From assembly GCA_001805575.1 (NCBI GenBank), contig MHGN01000063.1:1-50240 (forward strand): a stretch of DNA of 50,240 nt, read 5' to 3'. The translations under genes and the position numbers were made by a program. This document shows positions 8,196 through 17,024 of the stretch, piece after piece (position 1 is the first letter of the stretch; each line of letters opens with the position of its first letter). The notes beneath the pieces were generated by a model. That model was not told where the DNA came from and ran no database searches. It saw nothing but the letters and a program-made list of their open reading frames with translations. The stretch is from Omnitrophica WOR_2 bacterium RIFCSPHIGHO2_02_FULL_45_21. GTDB lineage: Bacteria > Omnitrophota > Gorgyraeia > Gygaellales > UBA12090.

Positions 8196-8616
8196 ACCTT
8201 CCGCTCTTTCCGCCGCTTTTTCTTAAAAGCTTTATTTCTGAAATCACTATATCTTTATCCAGAGGCTTACACATATCATAAATGGTTAAGGCTGCTATTG
8301 AGGTTGCGGTTAGCGCTTCCATCTCCATTCCGGTTTTGGCTTTGCCTTTTACTATAGCAGTGATGATTATCTTTTTATTCTCTAAAGTAAAATCTATCTT
8401 TACAGATTCTATAGGTATCGGATGGCATAAAGGAATAAGCTCCGGGGTTTTTTTCGCGGCTAAGATTCCGGCTAATTTCGCGGCTTCTAAACAATCGCCC
8501 TTAGGTATCTTTCTGCTTTTGATTAACTCAATCACCCGCGGCTTGATGAAAACTATGCCTTCAGCTACAGCCTGGCGCGCCGTGACATCTTTTTTTGATA
8601 TATCTACCATACCCAT
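8182..8616 (-). CDS. moaC: Cyclic pyranopterin monophosphate synthase MoaC
   Basis: A 144-residue protein with the MoaC blocks MVDISKKDVTARQAVAEG, LIPLCHPIPI and KTGMEMEALTATSIAALTIYDMCK, including the catalytic region around KTGMEME. It converts the MoaA product to cyclic pyranopterin monophosphate. The N-terminus is short, starting directly at MGMVDIS and lacking the usual 'LTHFD..G' lead. The start lies just behind the stop of the CMD-family gene. Confidence 0.93.
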   Translation of the reverse strand: MGMVDISKKDVTARQAVAEGIVFIKPRVIELIKSRKIPKGDCLEAAKLAGILAAKKTPELIPLCHPIPIESVKIDFTLENKKIIITAIVKGKAKTGMEMEALTATSIAALTIYDMCKPLDKDIVISEIKLLRKSGGKSGRYVRK

Positions 8617-8617
8617 A

Positions 8618-8953
8618 TCATTTTCTTCTTCTAATCTTAAGCTTTTTTAGAATATCATTAACCCAAGATAAAGTTGCCATTGCCTGCGGCCAGCCGATAG
8701 TGGTAACGCCCAGCAAGGCCGCCTGATAGATTGCTTCATCGGTTATGCCGGCTTCCCTACACTTACGCACCTGCGAATGCACTCCGCCTTCTGTCTTTGC
8801 GCCTATTGAGATGCCGAGCTTTACTAATCTTTGGCTGCGCTCATCCAGGCCTTTTACTTCTGAGATTGCCTTTGCTAAATCCTCGTAGCTTTTTGCGATT
8901 TTAGGATATTTCCTGACGACTTCTTGGAAAAATTCCGGAAGCTGTTTTTTCAT
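8618..8953 (-). CDS. Carboxymuconolactone decarboxylase / AhpD-like small protein
   Basis: A 111-residue all-helical protein of the CMD/AhpD fold (ISIGAKTEGGVHSQVRKCREAGITDEAI). Redox-active members have a CxxC motif where this one reads TEGGVH, so peroxidase activity of the AhpD type is unlikely. It lies between moaA and moaC in a molybdenum cofactor operon, tightly packed with both. Its role there is unknown. Confidence 0.7.
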   Translation of the reverse strand: MKKQLPEFFQEVVRKYPKIAKSYEDLAKAISEVKGLDERSQRLVKLGISIGAKTEGGVHSQVRKCREAGITDEAIYQAALLGVTTIGWPQAMATLSWVNDILKKLKIRRRK

Positions 8954-8971
8954 TTTGTCATCTCCCTCATT

Positions 8972-9982
8972 TTAGCCGCCTATCTGGCACATACTGAAAT
9001 TCTCAGACTCAGAATCTAAAGACGCATGCGCTAATCCTGATCGCTCAGCCAGGTTATGCGCTCTTGGTTTTAAAAACACCGCTTCTTTTATCAATTGCCC
9101 TAATTCCTCTTCTTGAGCGTTCCTATCTAACAGCGCTTTTAGATTAAGGGTCCGGGATGAATGCAGGCAATTCCTGATTCTGCCGTCTGAGGTTAATCTT
9201 AGCTTATTGCAGGATGAGCAAAACGGCTGGCTGACCGCAGATATAAAGCCCAGGCTGCCAGAAAATCCTTCGAGCCTGAAAATTCGGGCAGTTGCGCCGT
9301 GTGCGCTGTCTAAGGGTTTCAGCTCTCCTAAACCGCAGCAGAGGGCTTTTGCTTCTTGCGCGCTAAAGAAAAGCTCGTTATACGAAAAGTAGTTAAAATC
9401 AGTGGGCATATATTCAATAAACCTGACATTAATTGGCCTATCCTTAGTTAAGCCGGCAAAAGAAAGGATTTCATCGCTGTTAAAGCCTTTGAGCAAAACT
9501 GTATTAATCTTAAGGAAAGAAAAACCTGCATCCAAAGCAGAATCTATGCCTCTTAGAACCACTTTAAGGCTTCCGCCGCGGGTTATCTCTTGAAATTTAT
9601 CCGCATTAAGGCTATCTAAACTAACATTTATTCTGTCTAAGCCGGATTTTCTCAAAATAAAAGCATATTCAGCAAGATTTATCCCATTAGTAGTAAGCGC
9701 TATCTCCTTTAATCCCCCGATGGTTTTAAGCTGCTCGATCAAAAGAGGCAAATCCTTTCTTACCAAAGGCTCGCCACCGGTGATTCTTACCTTTTCTATT
9801 CCCAGGCCTGCCGCTACCTTTACGAGCTTGTAAATCTGCTCAAAAGACAAAATCTCCTGATGCGGCTTATGCATAATGCCTTCTTTCGGCATACAATATA
9901 CACAGCGCAGGTTACACCTATCGGTAACCGATATGCGCAGATAATTTATTTCTCTGCCAAATTTGTCTCTAAGTTTTCCCAT
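8972..9982 (-). CDS. moaA: GTP 3',8-cyclase MoaA
   Basis: A 336-residue radical SAM enzyme that makes 3',8-cyclo-GTP, the first step of molybdopterin synthesis. The SAM cluster Cys23, Cys27 and Cys30 lie in DRCNLRCVYC. The second, substrate-binding cluster is CSSCNKLRLTSDGRIRNC. The protein ends in Gly-Gly, which MoaA enzymes need. TGGEPL is also present. It sits in the operon with mobB upstream and the CMD gene and moaC downstream. Confidence 0.96.
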   Translation of the reverse strand: MGKLRDKFGREINYLRISVTDRCNLRCVYCMPKEGIMHKPHQEILSFEQIYKLVKVAAGLGIEKVRITGGEPLVRKDLPLLIEQLKTIGGLKEIALTTNGINLAEYAFILRKSGLDRINVSLDSLNADKFQEITRGGSLKVVLRGIDSALDAGFSFLKINTVLLKGFNSDEILSFAGLTKDRPINVRFIEYMPTDFNYFSYNELFFSAQEAKALCCGLGELKPLDSAHGATARIFRLEGFSGSLGFISAVSQPFCSSCNKLRLTSDGRIRNCLHSSRTLNLKALLDRNAQEEELGQLIKEAVFLKPRAHNLAERSGLAHASLDSESENFSMCQIGG

Positions 9983-9993
9983 ATACAGAATAA

Positions 9994-10467
9994 CTAGCCT
10001 GTAGTCACAACTGAATCTACTTTATTAAATATGTCTTTTGCTGACGGTTTAAAAACTGAATTCCCTCTTTTTACAAAAATTGCCAAGTCCGGCTTGAGGT
10101 ATTTAAGGATACTATTACCCTCAATGATAATGCCTCTTGCTTTCTTAAGCATAAAGAGGGTTTTCTTAAGGCCTTGCTTTAGCCCTCGAGGACGCGCTTT
10201 AAGCCAGAGCACATCTTTTGCGCCTGCCTGCTTAAAACGTTGAGTATCTTTTCCTTTTTGCTCTATTATTTCCCTATCGCTGACTATGGCAAAATCAGAA
10301 CCCAGCTCATCACAGGCGCCACAATCCCTATGCCTGGGGCATACGTTGCCGCGATGCGAAACAGTCACCTTAATCGCAGACCAACCCCTTAGCTTCTTAA
10401 GAAGCATTTCTGCTACTTTAGTCTTGCCCACCCCGCTATGCGCCCCGGATACTGTAATTATTCTCAC
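9994..10467 (-). CDS. MobB-like P-loop GTPase (molybdopterin-guanine dinucleotide biosynthesis)
   Basis: A 157-residue protein with a Walker A motif near the start (SGAHSGVGKT) and a later LKPDLAIFVKRG block. It resembles MobB/CooC-type P-loop proteins. A Cys-rich stretch CPRHRDCGAC is inserted after the first strands and may bind a metal. It overlaps the formate dehydrogenase gamma gene by 4 nt. With moaA next door and mobA upstream, a MobB role is likely, though the sequence is divergent. Confidence 0.65.
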   Translation of the reverse strand: MRIITVSGAHSGVGKTKVAEMLLKKLRGWSAIKVTVSHRGNVCPRHRDCGACDELGSDFAIVSDREIIEQKGKDTQRFKQAGAKDVLWLKARPRGLKQGLKKTLFMLKKARGIIIEGNSILKYLKPDLAIFVKRGNSVFKPSAKDIFNKVDSVVTTG

Positions 10468-11288
10468 GCTTCTATGCCTAATTCCTTCATCTGGCTATAT
10501 GAAAAGTTCGGGCCGTCTAAACAGACATATTTCCCTTTTAGATAACAATGCCCGCACTTTCCTATACCGCATTTCATATAGCGTTCAAGCGAAGCCCAGA
10601 TATTCGGCTCTTTAAATCCAAACTTTAATATATCTCTAATGGCAAATTTAATCATTAGCGCAGGGCCGCAGATAAACGCAAAAGAAGTTTTAGGATTTAA
10701 CTTAATTTTAGGAAACAAGACGCAGACCACGCCGCAGGACCCGCCCCATTTTTCATCCGGCTCATCCACGGTAAGATGAACCTTGGTATCAGGGTTATTC
10801 TGCCAGGATTCCATCTCAGCCCTATAAAATCTATCCCCGGGGGTTCGGCAACCATAGATAATCTCAATTTTACCATACTCTTTTCTGTGTTTAAACACAT
10901 ATTGGATAAGCGAACGAAGCGGCGCAATACCGCAGCCCCCGGCCACAAAAAGCAAGTCTTTTTTTTTGAGCTTCTCTAAGGGAAATGTATTTCCATACGG
11001 CCCGCGCACCCCGACAATATCTTTTTCTTTAAACTGATGTAAAGCGTTGGTAAGAGCGCCAACCCTTCTTACTGAGACCTGAAACCTTCCGTCTTTACCG
11101 GGAATTGAGGCAAAGGTAAACGGCGCCTCCCCAAACCCGGCCAAAGAGAGCATCAAAAACTGCCCTGGCTTATATTTTAATCTGCCGTAGGCTCTATGAT
11201 TAAGACAAAGCAGAAAGGTCTTCGTATCTGAAGACTCCTGAATAATCTTCTCAATAATTGCTTTTTTGGGTAAATATTCGTTGTTCAT
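10464..11288 (-). CDS. FAD/NAD(P)-binding oxidoreductase subunit (sulfhydrogenase-gamma / AsrB type), formate dehydrogenase partner
   Basis: A 274-residue ferredoxin-reductase fold protein: an FAD-binding barrel (KPGQFLMLS), an NAD(P)-binding region (VAGGCGIAPLRSL), and a C-terminal 2Fe-2S Cys set (CGIGKCGHCYLKGKYVCLDGP). It matches the gamma subunit of cytoplasmic sulfhydrogenases and anaerobic sulfite reductase B. It follows the beta subunit and the catalytic formate dehydrogenase gene, so the three likely form an NAD(P)-linked soluble formate dehydrogenase. Complex composition is inferred from order. Confidence 0.82.
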   Translation of the reverse strand: MNNEYLPKKAIIEKIIQESSDTKTFLLCLNHRAYGRLKYKPGQFLMLSLAGFGEAPFTFASIPGKDGRFQVSVRRVGALTNALHQFKEKDIVGVRGPYGNTFPLEKLKKKDLLFVAGGCGIAPLRSLIQYVFKHRKEYGKIEIIYGCRTPGDRFYRAEMESWQNNPDTKVHLTVDEPDEKWGGSCGVVCVLFPKIKLNPKTSFAFICGPALMIKFAIRDILKFGFKEPNIWASLERYMKCGIGKCGHCYLKGKYVCLDGPNFSYSQMKELGIEA

Positions 11289-11342
11289 CTCGTAATAAGA
11301 TGTCAGTATGATAATATGGGGGCGGCAAGGCCAAGACCCATA

Positions 11343-12374
11343 TTATCCATTTAAGATAACAGTATCAATGAACTTTTTTATACTGATATTTCCCGGACAG
11401 GCCTGAATACACCTGCCACAGCCCACGCAGCTGGGCGTTCCATAGCGCTGGAGATCAACATTTAGTTTATGCTCAAAAAATCTGCGGATATGCTCCTTAT
11501 GCAGAGGAAAGGGAGTGCTGCCTCCTGCCATGCGGGTAAAGCCGGCATAGGGACAGCCGTCGCAATAACGTAAGCGCACACCTTTATCGCCATCTAATCT
11601 GTCCACGATGCTAAAACAACTGCAGGTCGGACATAAGGTTATACAGCCGGAACAGACTACACAGCGCTGTCCAATATCGTCCCAGACCTCCGGGCTGACT
11701 TTATCTTCCTGCATTATATTTGCTAACTTCTTAAAATCTATTTTTTTAACTCTCTCTGCAAAATTCTTTAAGAGAGCTTTAATTTCTTTTTCATCATCAG
11801 GCAAAGCCTTAGAGAATAATTTCTTATTTTTCTGAATTATCTGACTGCCCTTTTTTGAGCCGGCTTCTGCCAGATATCCGCGGCTTAGAGGAATAAGCTG
11901 CAAATCAAACCCCTCTTTAGCAACAGGCCCGGCATCCATCAAATTGCAGAAGGATTTTGCAAAACAACGCTTTCCACAGGCAAGACTGATAAAAACAGAA
12001 TGCTCTAACTTTTGCTTGTAAAAGGTATCCTCAATTCCTTGAAGAAAAAATTCCTTCATTAGGCTTATTGCCTTAATATCGCAGGGGCGAACCCCGTAAA
12101 ATATCCGCGTCTTTTTATCTTCTATCGGCCTAAAGCCGCAATTCTTAACTGACTGTATCTCAAAAAGTGGCTCTGTCTGCGGCAGCAAAAACGCCCGCGG
12201 CGAGATAACGGAATTACCCTCATACTCCAAAAGCTCTCCGCCTTCATTTTTCGCATCGCCAAAGACAAGATCATCTAAATGCTCTCTCTTGGGCGCGATA
12301 AACTCATCACAATCTTTTTTAAGACTTGCGATAAGAACTTTTAGATTTTCTTTCGTGATAAAGAATCTTTGCAT
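11343..12374 (-). CDS. 4Fe-4S dicluster subunit (sulfhydrogenase-beta / AsrA type), formate dehydrogenase partner
   Basis: A 343-residue protein with two ferredoxin-type motifs near the C-terminus: CVVCSGCITLCPTCSCFSI and CVGCGRCIQACPGNISI. The N-terminal half (FYGVRPCDIKAI) is the domain that precedes such clusters in HydB/AsrA proteins. It would pass electrons between the catalytic Mo subunit and the FAD subunit. No hydrogenase large or small subunit gene is in the window, so a hydrogenase role is not supported. Confidence 0.82.
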   Translation of the reverse strand: MQRFFITKENLKVLIASLKKDCDEFIAPKREHLDDLVFGDAKNEGGELLEYEGNSVISPRAFLLPQTEPLFEIQSVKNCGFRPIEDKKTRIFYGVRPCDIKAISLMKEFFLQGIEDTFYKQKLEHSVFISLACGKRCFAKSFCNLMDAGPVAKEGFDLQLIPLSRGYLAEAGSKKGSQIIQKNKKLFSKALPDDEKEIKALLKNFAERVKKIDFKKLANIMQEDKVSPEVWDDIGQRCVVCSGCITLCPTCSCFSIVDRLDGDKGVRLRYCDGCPYAGFTRMAGGSTPFPLHKEHIRRFFEHKLNVDLQRYGTPSCVGCGRCIQACPGNISIKKFIDTVILNG

Positions 12375-12394
12375 TAGCTATAAACTATCAGCTA

Positions 12395-14470
12395 TCAGCT
12401 GCTTGGTTTTTCCACCCTTGCGGCACAGGCCTTGTATTCGCCTATTCGGCAGACCGGGTCAAAGGCATTGTTGGTTAAGACATTAGTCGGCTGATCGCTG
12501 AAGTGAAAGGGCATCCAGAGCACGCCTGCTTTTATCTTATCGGTAACCTCTGGCCATACCTCTAATTCTCCACGACGGGTCTTTACCCTTACCTTCTCCT
12601 CACTTTTTACCCCCAACTTTTGAGCATCTAGAGGATTTATCTGCACAAAGTTACGCGGATGTTCTCTTAAGAGATTCGTCGTCCTTCTGGTCATTGTGCC
12701 GGTATTATAATGAAATAACATTCTACCGGTAGTCAAAATAAAGGGATATTCACTATCAGGCGTCTCTGCCGGAGGCTTGTGCTTAACCGGAATAAATTTT
12801 CCTAATCCTCTGATAAATTTTTCCAAGTGGACAACGGGTGTGCCGGGATGTTCTTTAGAATATACCGGCCACTGTAAACCGTTTTCTTCAAGGCGCTTGA
12901 AACTCACACCTCTAAATAGAGGAGTTAAAGAAGCCATCTCAGCGCAAGCCTGTTCTGGGTCTGCATCCATCGGATAACCCAAGCGCTTGGCGAGCTCACA
13001 AATTATCTGGCCATCAGTTTTACCGGCGATGGGCTCAATTGCCTTGCGCACCCTTTGAAACCTGCGTTCGGCGCAGGTAAATGTGCCGTCTTTCTCGGCA
13101 AAAGATGCTCCCGGTAAAACCACATCTGCCTTCTTGGCGGTTTCGCTCATAAAAATTTCCTGAACTACCAGAAACTCTAAACTATCTAAAGCCTTTTCTA
13201 TCCAGTGCGTATTCGGGTCTGTGCGCAATTGGTCTTCTCCGATGATGTAGAAACACTTCAAACTTCCCTCAATTGCCTTAAATATCATATCGGTAAGAGT
13301 AAGGCCATTAGCAGTCGGTAGGCTTACCGCCCAGGCATTCTCAAATTTCTTACGTACGTCCTCGTCGGTAACCGGCTGATATCCGGAATACACATTCGGC
13401 AAGGCCCCCATATCACAGGCACCCTGGACATTGTTTTGCCCGCGCATCGGATATAACCCTGAGAATTCTTTACCTACATGGCCGCAAACCATACTCAAGT
13501 TAGCCATCGCAATAACATTGTCTGTGCCTACGGTATGCTCGGTCATACCCAAAGAATACATTATGCAGGACCTTTTGCTTGTGGCATAAAGTTTAGCCGC
13601 TTGTTTAATCAGCGCAGGCTCAACTCCGGTTGTATCTCTTATTGATTCAGGGGTATAATCCTTAACCACCTCCCAGAAGACATCAAAACCCTCTGTCCTT
13701 TTGGCAATAAACTCCTTATCGTGCAAGCCTTCACTAACAATAAACTGTATCATGGCATTGATAAGCGCAATGTCTGAACCGGGATAATGCTGAATATAAA
13801 CACTTGCATTTTCAGCCGGCAATATCTTTCTGGGATCACAAACAATTATTTTTGTTCCGTTGTCTATAGCTGTGCGCACGCGCCAGCCGACTATTGGGTG
13901 CGCTTCAGTCGGATTTGAGCCGATAATCAGGATGCAATCCATAAAAGGAATTTCATCATAAGAATTTGTGCTCGCTCCGGAACCAAAAGATTGATTTAAA
14001 CCGGCAACAGTTGGCACATGGCAGGTCCTGGCGCAGTGGTCAACATTATTTGTGCCCAGGACTGCGCGGGCGAATTTCATCATCAGGAAGTTTTCTTCAT
14101 TAGTGCAGCGGGCAGAGGTGCATACGGAAAGAGCATCGGGCCCGTATTTATCTTTGAGCTCTTTCAAGCGGCCGGCCACATAATCTAATGCGCTGCCCCA
14201 GGAGGCCTCTTTGAATTTGCCGTTTTCTTTGATCAGCGGTTTCTTTAGACGGTCAGGGTGCTCAACCGGCTCATGGGCATGCCAGCCCTTAACACAAAGA
14301 TAACCCTTTGAAACAATATTTGACTTAGAAGGAATGATGCCGACAATCCTGCCGTCTCTTACATCAAGATAAAACCCGCAGCCAACCCCGCAATAGGGAC
14401 AGGTAGTCAGGACTCTCTTCAATGGAGTTTCTTCCTTTCTTGCATTTATAGACCTGTTCTCTAAATACAA
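12395..14470 (-). CDS. Formate dehydrogenase catalytic subunit (Cys-type, Mo/W-bisPGD)
   Basis: A 691-residue DMSO-reductase-family protein without a Tat signal, so cytoplasmic. The 4Fe-4S ligands are Cys24, Cys27, Cys31 and Cys59. The metal ligand is Cys150 followed by His151 in CARTCHVPTV, where many formate dehydrogenases use selenocysteine. Conserved TNEENFLMMKFAR and GSNPTEAHP blocks support the formate dehydrogenase family. The ORF-track start is a TTG; a second TTG at 14422 has a good AAGGAAG site upstream, and no ATG is available before the first motif. focA lies 3 nt upstream, and beta and gamma subunits follow. Confidence 0.9.
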   Translation of the reverse strand: MYLENRSINARKEETPLKRVLTTCPYCGVGCGFYLDVRDGRIVGIIPSKSNIVSKGYLCVKGWHAHEPVEHPDRLKKPLIKENGKFKEASWGSALDYVAGRLKELKDKYGPDALSVCTSARCTNEENFLMMKFARAVLGTNNVDHCARTCHVPTVAGLNQSFGSGASTNSYDEIPFMDCILIIGSNPTEAHPIVGWRVRTAIDNGTKIIVCDPRKILPAENASVYIQHYPGSDIALINAMIQFIVSEGLHDKEFIAKRTEGFDVFWEVVKDYTPESIRDTTGVEPALIKQAAKLYATSKRSCIMYSLGMTEHTVGTDNVIAMANLSMVCGHVGKEFSGLYPMRGQNNVQGACDMGALPNVYSGYQPVTDEDVRKKFENAWAVSLPTANGLTLTDMIFKAIEGSLKCFYIIGEDQLRTDPNTHWIEKALDSLEFLVVQEIFMSETAKKADVVLPGASFAEKDGTFTCAERRFQRVRKAIEPIAGKTDGQIICELAKRLGYPMDADPEQACAEMASLTPLFRGVSFKRLEENGLQWPVYSKEHPGTPVVHLEKFIRGLGKFIPVKHKPPAETPDSEYPFILTTGRMLFHYNTGTMTRRTTNLLREHPRNFVQINPLDAQKLGVKSEEKVRVKTRRGELEVWPEVTDKIKAGVLWMPFHFSDQPTNVLTNNAFDPVCRIGEYKACAARVEKPSS

Positions 14471-14473
14471 ATG

Positions 14474-15340
14474 TTATTCTTTTTTGCCGCGCAGGTAGAT
14501 AAACCAATACACCAGACCCACCAGCACCCCTCCGCCAATAATATTTCCCAGAGTAACCGGCAAAAGATTTTTCATAAAGAGCCCCCGTATTGTAAGGCAG
14601 GAAAAATCATTTACCTTTCCGGTCAAAACAGCTGCTGCCTCTAAGACCGCGGGGTTATTTTTCAACAATAATCCCATAGGGATAAAATACATATTGGCAA
14701 CGCTGTGCTCAAATCCCAATGCCACAAAGGCAGTAATAGGAAAGAGTATGGAGAGTATCTTGTCAGTGGTAGTGCGCCCACTCATACACAGCCAAACTGC
14801 AAGGCAGACTAAGGCATTACATAAGACGCCTCGCGAAAAAGCAACGATAAAAGGAAGGCTAACCTTGGCATTAGCGATCAAAAGCGCCTTTGCCCCAACG
14901 AGATTAGTATTCATCTGCCACTGGCGGGTAAGATATATCCAAAGCGCTATTGAAACCGCTCCCGCAAAATTGCCGAAATAAACAACCACCCAATTCTCTA
15001 ATAACTGGCCTAAGCTTATTTTCTTAGAAACATACGCCATCACCAAAAGATTATTCCCGGTAAACAGCTCGGCCCCTGCCACCACCACCAAAATCAGGCC
15101 TAAGCAGAATGACAAGCCGCCGATAGCTTGAGTAAGGCCAAAACTCATTTTAGAATCGTGCACTACCAGAGTAAATAATACCGCGCCAAAGGCAATGAAT
15201 ACCCCGGCAAGCACCGATAAGGTGAATTTTGCCAGGAACTTTAAATTTGCCTTGCCTGTGCCAATCGTTTCAACGCGCGAGGCAATTTCTTTGGGAGAGT
15301 AGGCATCAAATTTTATCTCGGAGGCAATTATTTCTGTCAT
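14474..15340 (-). CDS. focA: Formate/nitrite transporter (FocA/NirC family)
   Basis: A ~288-residue integral membrane protein of the FNT family, with about six hydrophobic segments and typical blocks such as GAELFTGNNLLVMAYVSKK, LCNALVCLAVWLC and FEHSVANMYFIPMG. It should move formate (or nitrite) across the inner membrane. It directly precedes the formate dehydrogenase gene, which favours formate. The ORF-track start is TTG at 15352; I prefer the ATG four codons later, but neither has a strong ribosome site. Confidence 0.9.
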   Translation of the reverse strand: MTEIIASEIKFDAYSPKEIASRVETIGTGKANLKFLAKFTLSVLAGVFIAFGAVLFTLVVHDSKMSFGLTQAIGGLSFCLGLILVVVAGAELFTGNNLLVMAYVSKKISLGQLLENWVVVYFGNFAGAVSIALWIYLTRQWQMNTNLVGAKALLIANAKVSLPFIVAFSRGVLCNALVCLAVWLCMSGRTTTDKILSILFPITAFVALGFEHSVANMYFIPMGLLLKNNPAVLEAAAVLTGKVNDFSCLTIRGLFMKNLLPVTLGNIIGGGVLVGLVYWFIYLRGKKE

Positions 15341-15375
15341 TGTGTATTTCAAGGCCTATCCTCGCTAAAACGAGG

Positions 15376-16029
15376 CTACGTCTTGCCCTTGCATGGGTAT
15401 TTTATCCCTATCAATTCTTCTGGCGTATTGATATTTACTAATGAAAGTAAGCCGGGGTCAATTCTCTCTATCTCCTGCCTTGATAAAAAGCGTGCATTCA
15501 ATTTAGGAAATATACTTCTGATGCGCAATTCATTCTTTTCTAACATCTCTTCCATAACCGGAATGCAGGATTTTGAATAGAGACCGAAAAGTGTGTGAAA
15601 CTTTTCACTAACTCTAGAAATAACTATATCATAATTGTCGCGGTTGTCAATGATGAATTTTATTAAAGAGGTATTGATAAAAGGCATATCGCAGGCAACG
15701 ACAAAATTATATTTGCAGGAAGAGGCCTTTAACCCGCAGTAAATGCCCATAAGCGGGCCTTTACCAGGATGTTCATCCTTAATAGTCTTAACTTTAAAGC
15801 TAACATATTTCTCGGGGCTGTTGGTTACGACTATTATTTGTCTTACCCCGTTTGAAATCTCTTTCTCTTTAGAGCTTGCGCAGTAGTTTTGAACGGGGCT
15901 GAGCAACGTCTTTAATTTCTCAATGATCCTGGCGACGATAGGTTTTCCCTCTATTTCTATAAAGGCCTTATCTTCTCCCTGCATCCTTGTATTCCTGCCG
16001 CCAGCCAGAATTATGGCGTTTAATTCCAT
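15376..16029 (-). CDS. mobA: Molybdenum cofactor guanylyltransferase MobA
   Basis: A 217-residue nucleotidyltransferase. LAGGRNTRMQGEDKAFIEIEG at the start is the MobA GTP-binding loop, and VVACDMPFINTSLIKFI supplies the metal-binding Asp. It attaches GMP to molybdopterin, making the bis-MGD cofactor needed by all three molybdoenzymes encoded here. Its start overlaps the tatC stop by 10 nt. A short hairpin (CCTCG...CGAGG) follows its stop before focA. Confidence 0.88.
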   Translation of the reverse strand: MELNAIILAGGRNTRMQGEDKAFIEIEGKPIVARIIEKLKTLLSPVQNYCASSKEKEISNGVRQIIVVTNSPEKYVSFKVKTIKDEHPGKGPLMGIYCGLKASSCKYNFVVACDMPFINTSLIKFIIDNRDNYDIVISRVSEKFHTLFGLYSKSCIPVMEEMLEKNELRIRSIFPKLNARFLSRQEIERIDPGLLSLVNINTPEELIGIKYPCKGKT

Positions 16030-16721
16030 CGGGAAACCCAGATGCCTATTTCATAGAGAAGAATCATCGGGAGAGCCAATAAACACATATTAAACGGATC
16101 TGTCGTAGGAGTGACGATTGCCGCCGCAATCAAGAGCAGGGCATAGGCATATTTTCTTTTTTTCCTTAAAAACTCAGGGGTGGCAATTTTTAATCTGGTA
16201 AGTATCCATATCAAAACCGGAGTCTCAAAAACCAACCCGCATCCCAAAACTAAAGCTAAAACAAAGGAAAGATATTTGCTTAGAGAGATGACCGGGGTAA
16301 GCTCATCTCCTGCGATAGCCAAAAGAAACTTTAACGATATGGGGGTCAAAAACAAATAGCCGAAGGCGCATCCTAAAAGAAAAGCCAGCAGGGCGAGCGA
16401 GATAAAACTTAGGGCAAATCTTTTTTGTTTCTCTGCTAAGGCAGGCAGGATAAATCCCCAGATTTGATAGAGAATCACCGGCAGAGATAAAATCAGGCCG
16501 CTAAATAGCGATATTTTAAAATAGACAAGCACAACTTCCTGGGGGCTGAAAAAGGCTAACTTCTCAATAACCCCTTGGGCAGGAATGCGCAAGAAAAATA
16601 GCAGTGATTTTGCAAAGGGCACGCTGAAAACTACTGTCAGCAAAAAGGGAATCAGGCAATAGATCAGCCGCTTTCTCAATTCGGCAAGGTGTCCAACTAA
16701 GGTTAATTCTTTCTCCGGCAT
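16020..16721 (-). CDS. tatC: Sec-independent protein translocase TatC
   Basis: A 233-residue protein with six hydrophobic segments. TatC blocks are visible: HLAELRKRL, LPVILYQIWGFILPAL and TPTTDPFNM. It is the signal-peptide receptor of the Tat pathway. tatA lies 6 nt upstream. Likely clients encoded in this window are the two respiratory molybdoenzymes at 20.8-26 kb and 35-38.5 kb. Confidence 0.95.
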   Translation of the reverse strand: MPEKELTLVGHLAELRKRLIYCLIPFLLTVVFSVPFAKSLLFFLRIPAQGVIEKLAFFSPQEVVLVYFKISLFSGLILSLPVILYQIWGFILPALAEKQKRFALSFISLALLAFLLGCAFGYLFLTPISLKFLLAIAGDELTPVISLSKYLSFVLALVLGCGLVFETPVLIWILTRLKIATPEFLRKKRKYAYALLLIAAAIVTPTTDPFNMCLLALPMILLYEIGIWVSRWN

Positions 16722-16727
16722 TACTTC

Positions 16728-16913
16728 TTAGCCTTTGGGCTTTGCTTCTTCTTTTTTCTCTTCCTTTTCCTCAGTTGCCTCGCGCATGCCCTTTTTAAAT
16801 TCTGAAATCGTTTTGCCAATAGCTTTGCCTATTTCTGGAAGCTTGGCAGCTCCAAAAATAAGCAGTAAAATCACCAAAATAATAATCAACTCCGGCATCC
16901 CTAATCCAAACAT
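16728..16913 (-). CDS. tatA: Tat translocase pore subunit TatA/TatE
   Basis: A 61-residue protein: a short N-terminal membrane helix ([24 protein letters not shown]), an amphipathic helix ([13 protein letters not shown]), and a charged Lys/Glu tail, the TatA layout. A strong Shine-Dalgarno (GAGGAGG) lies 6 nt before the ATG. It is first in the long molybdenum/formate operon. Confidence 0.95.
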   Translation of the reverse strand: MFGLGMPELIIILVILLLIFGAAKLPEIGKAIGKTISEFKKGMREATEEKEEKKEEAKPKG

Positions 16914-16969
16914 AGCATTCCCTCCTCGTTTTTCAAACCAAAACCCATTATTTTTGCGTTTCCCTATTT

Positions 16970-16975
16970 ATTATA
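16970..16975 (-). promoter_or_regulatory. Putative -10 box of the tatA operon promoter
   Basis: A perfect TATAAT on the minus strand, about 55 nt upstream of the tatA ATG, in the divergent gap between tatA and the plus-strand spermidine-synthase-like gene. No good -35 hexamer lies 16-18 nt upstream, so it may need an activator or be weak. Confidence 0.45.
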
Positions 16976-17024
16976 CCCCTTTTTACCTAAATAGAATAGT
17001 ATTTTTTACCTTATATGTTAGAAT

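Noticed and set aside
10697-10948. Minus-strand ORF of 83 residues
   Set aside because: Out-of-frame shadow of the FAD-binding subunit gene.
10464-12374. Sulfhydrogenase or anaerobic sulfite reductase operon
   Set aside because: The beta and gamma subunits fit those families, but there are no hydrogenase or siroheme sulfite reductase genes; the formate dehydrogenase gene is directly upstream.
13990-14060. Possible selenocysteine in formate dehydrogenase
   Set aside because: The residue at the metal-ligand position is encoded by an ordinary Cys codon (CARTCH); no in-frame TGA or SECIS is needed.
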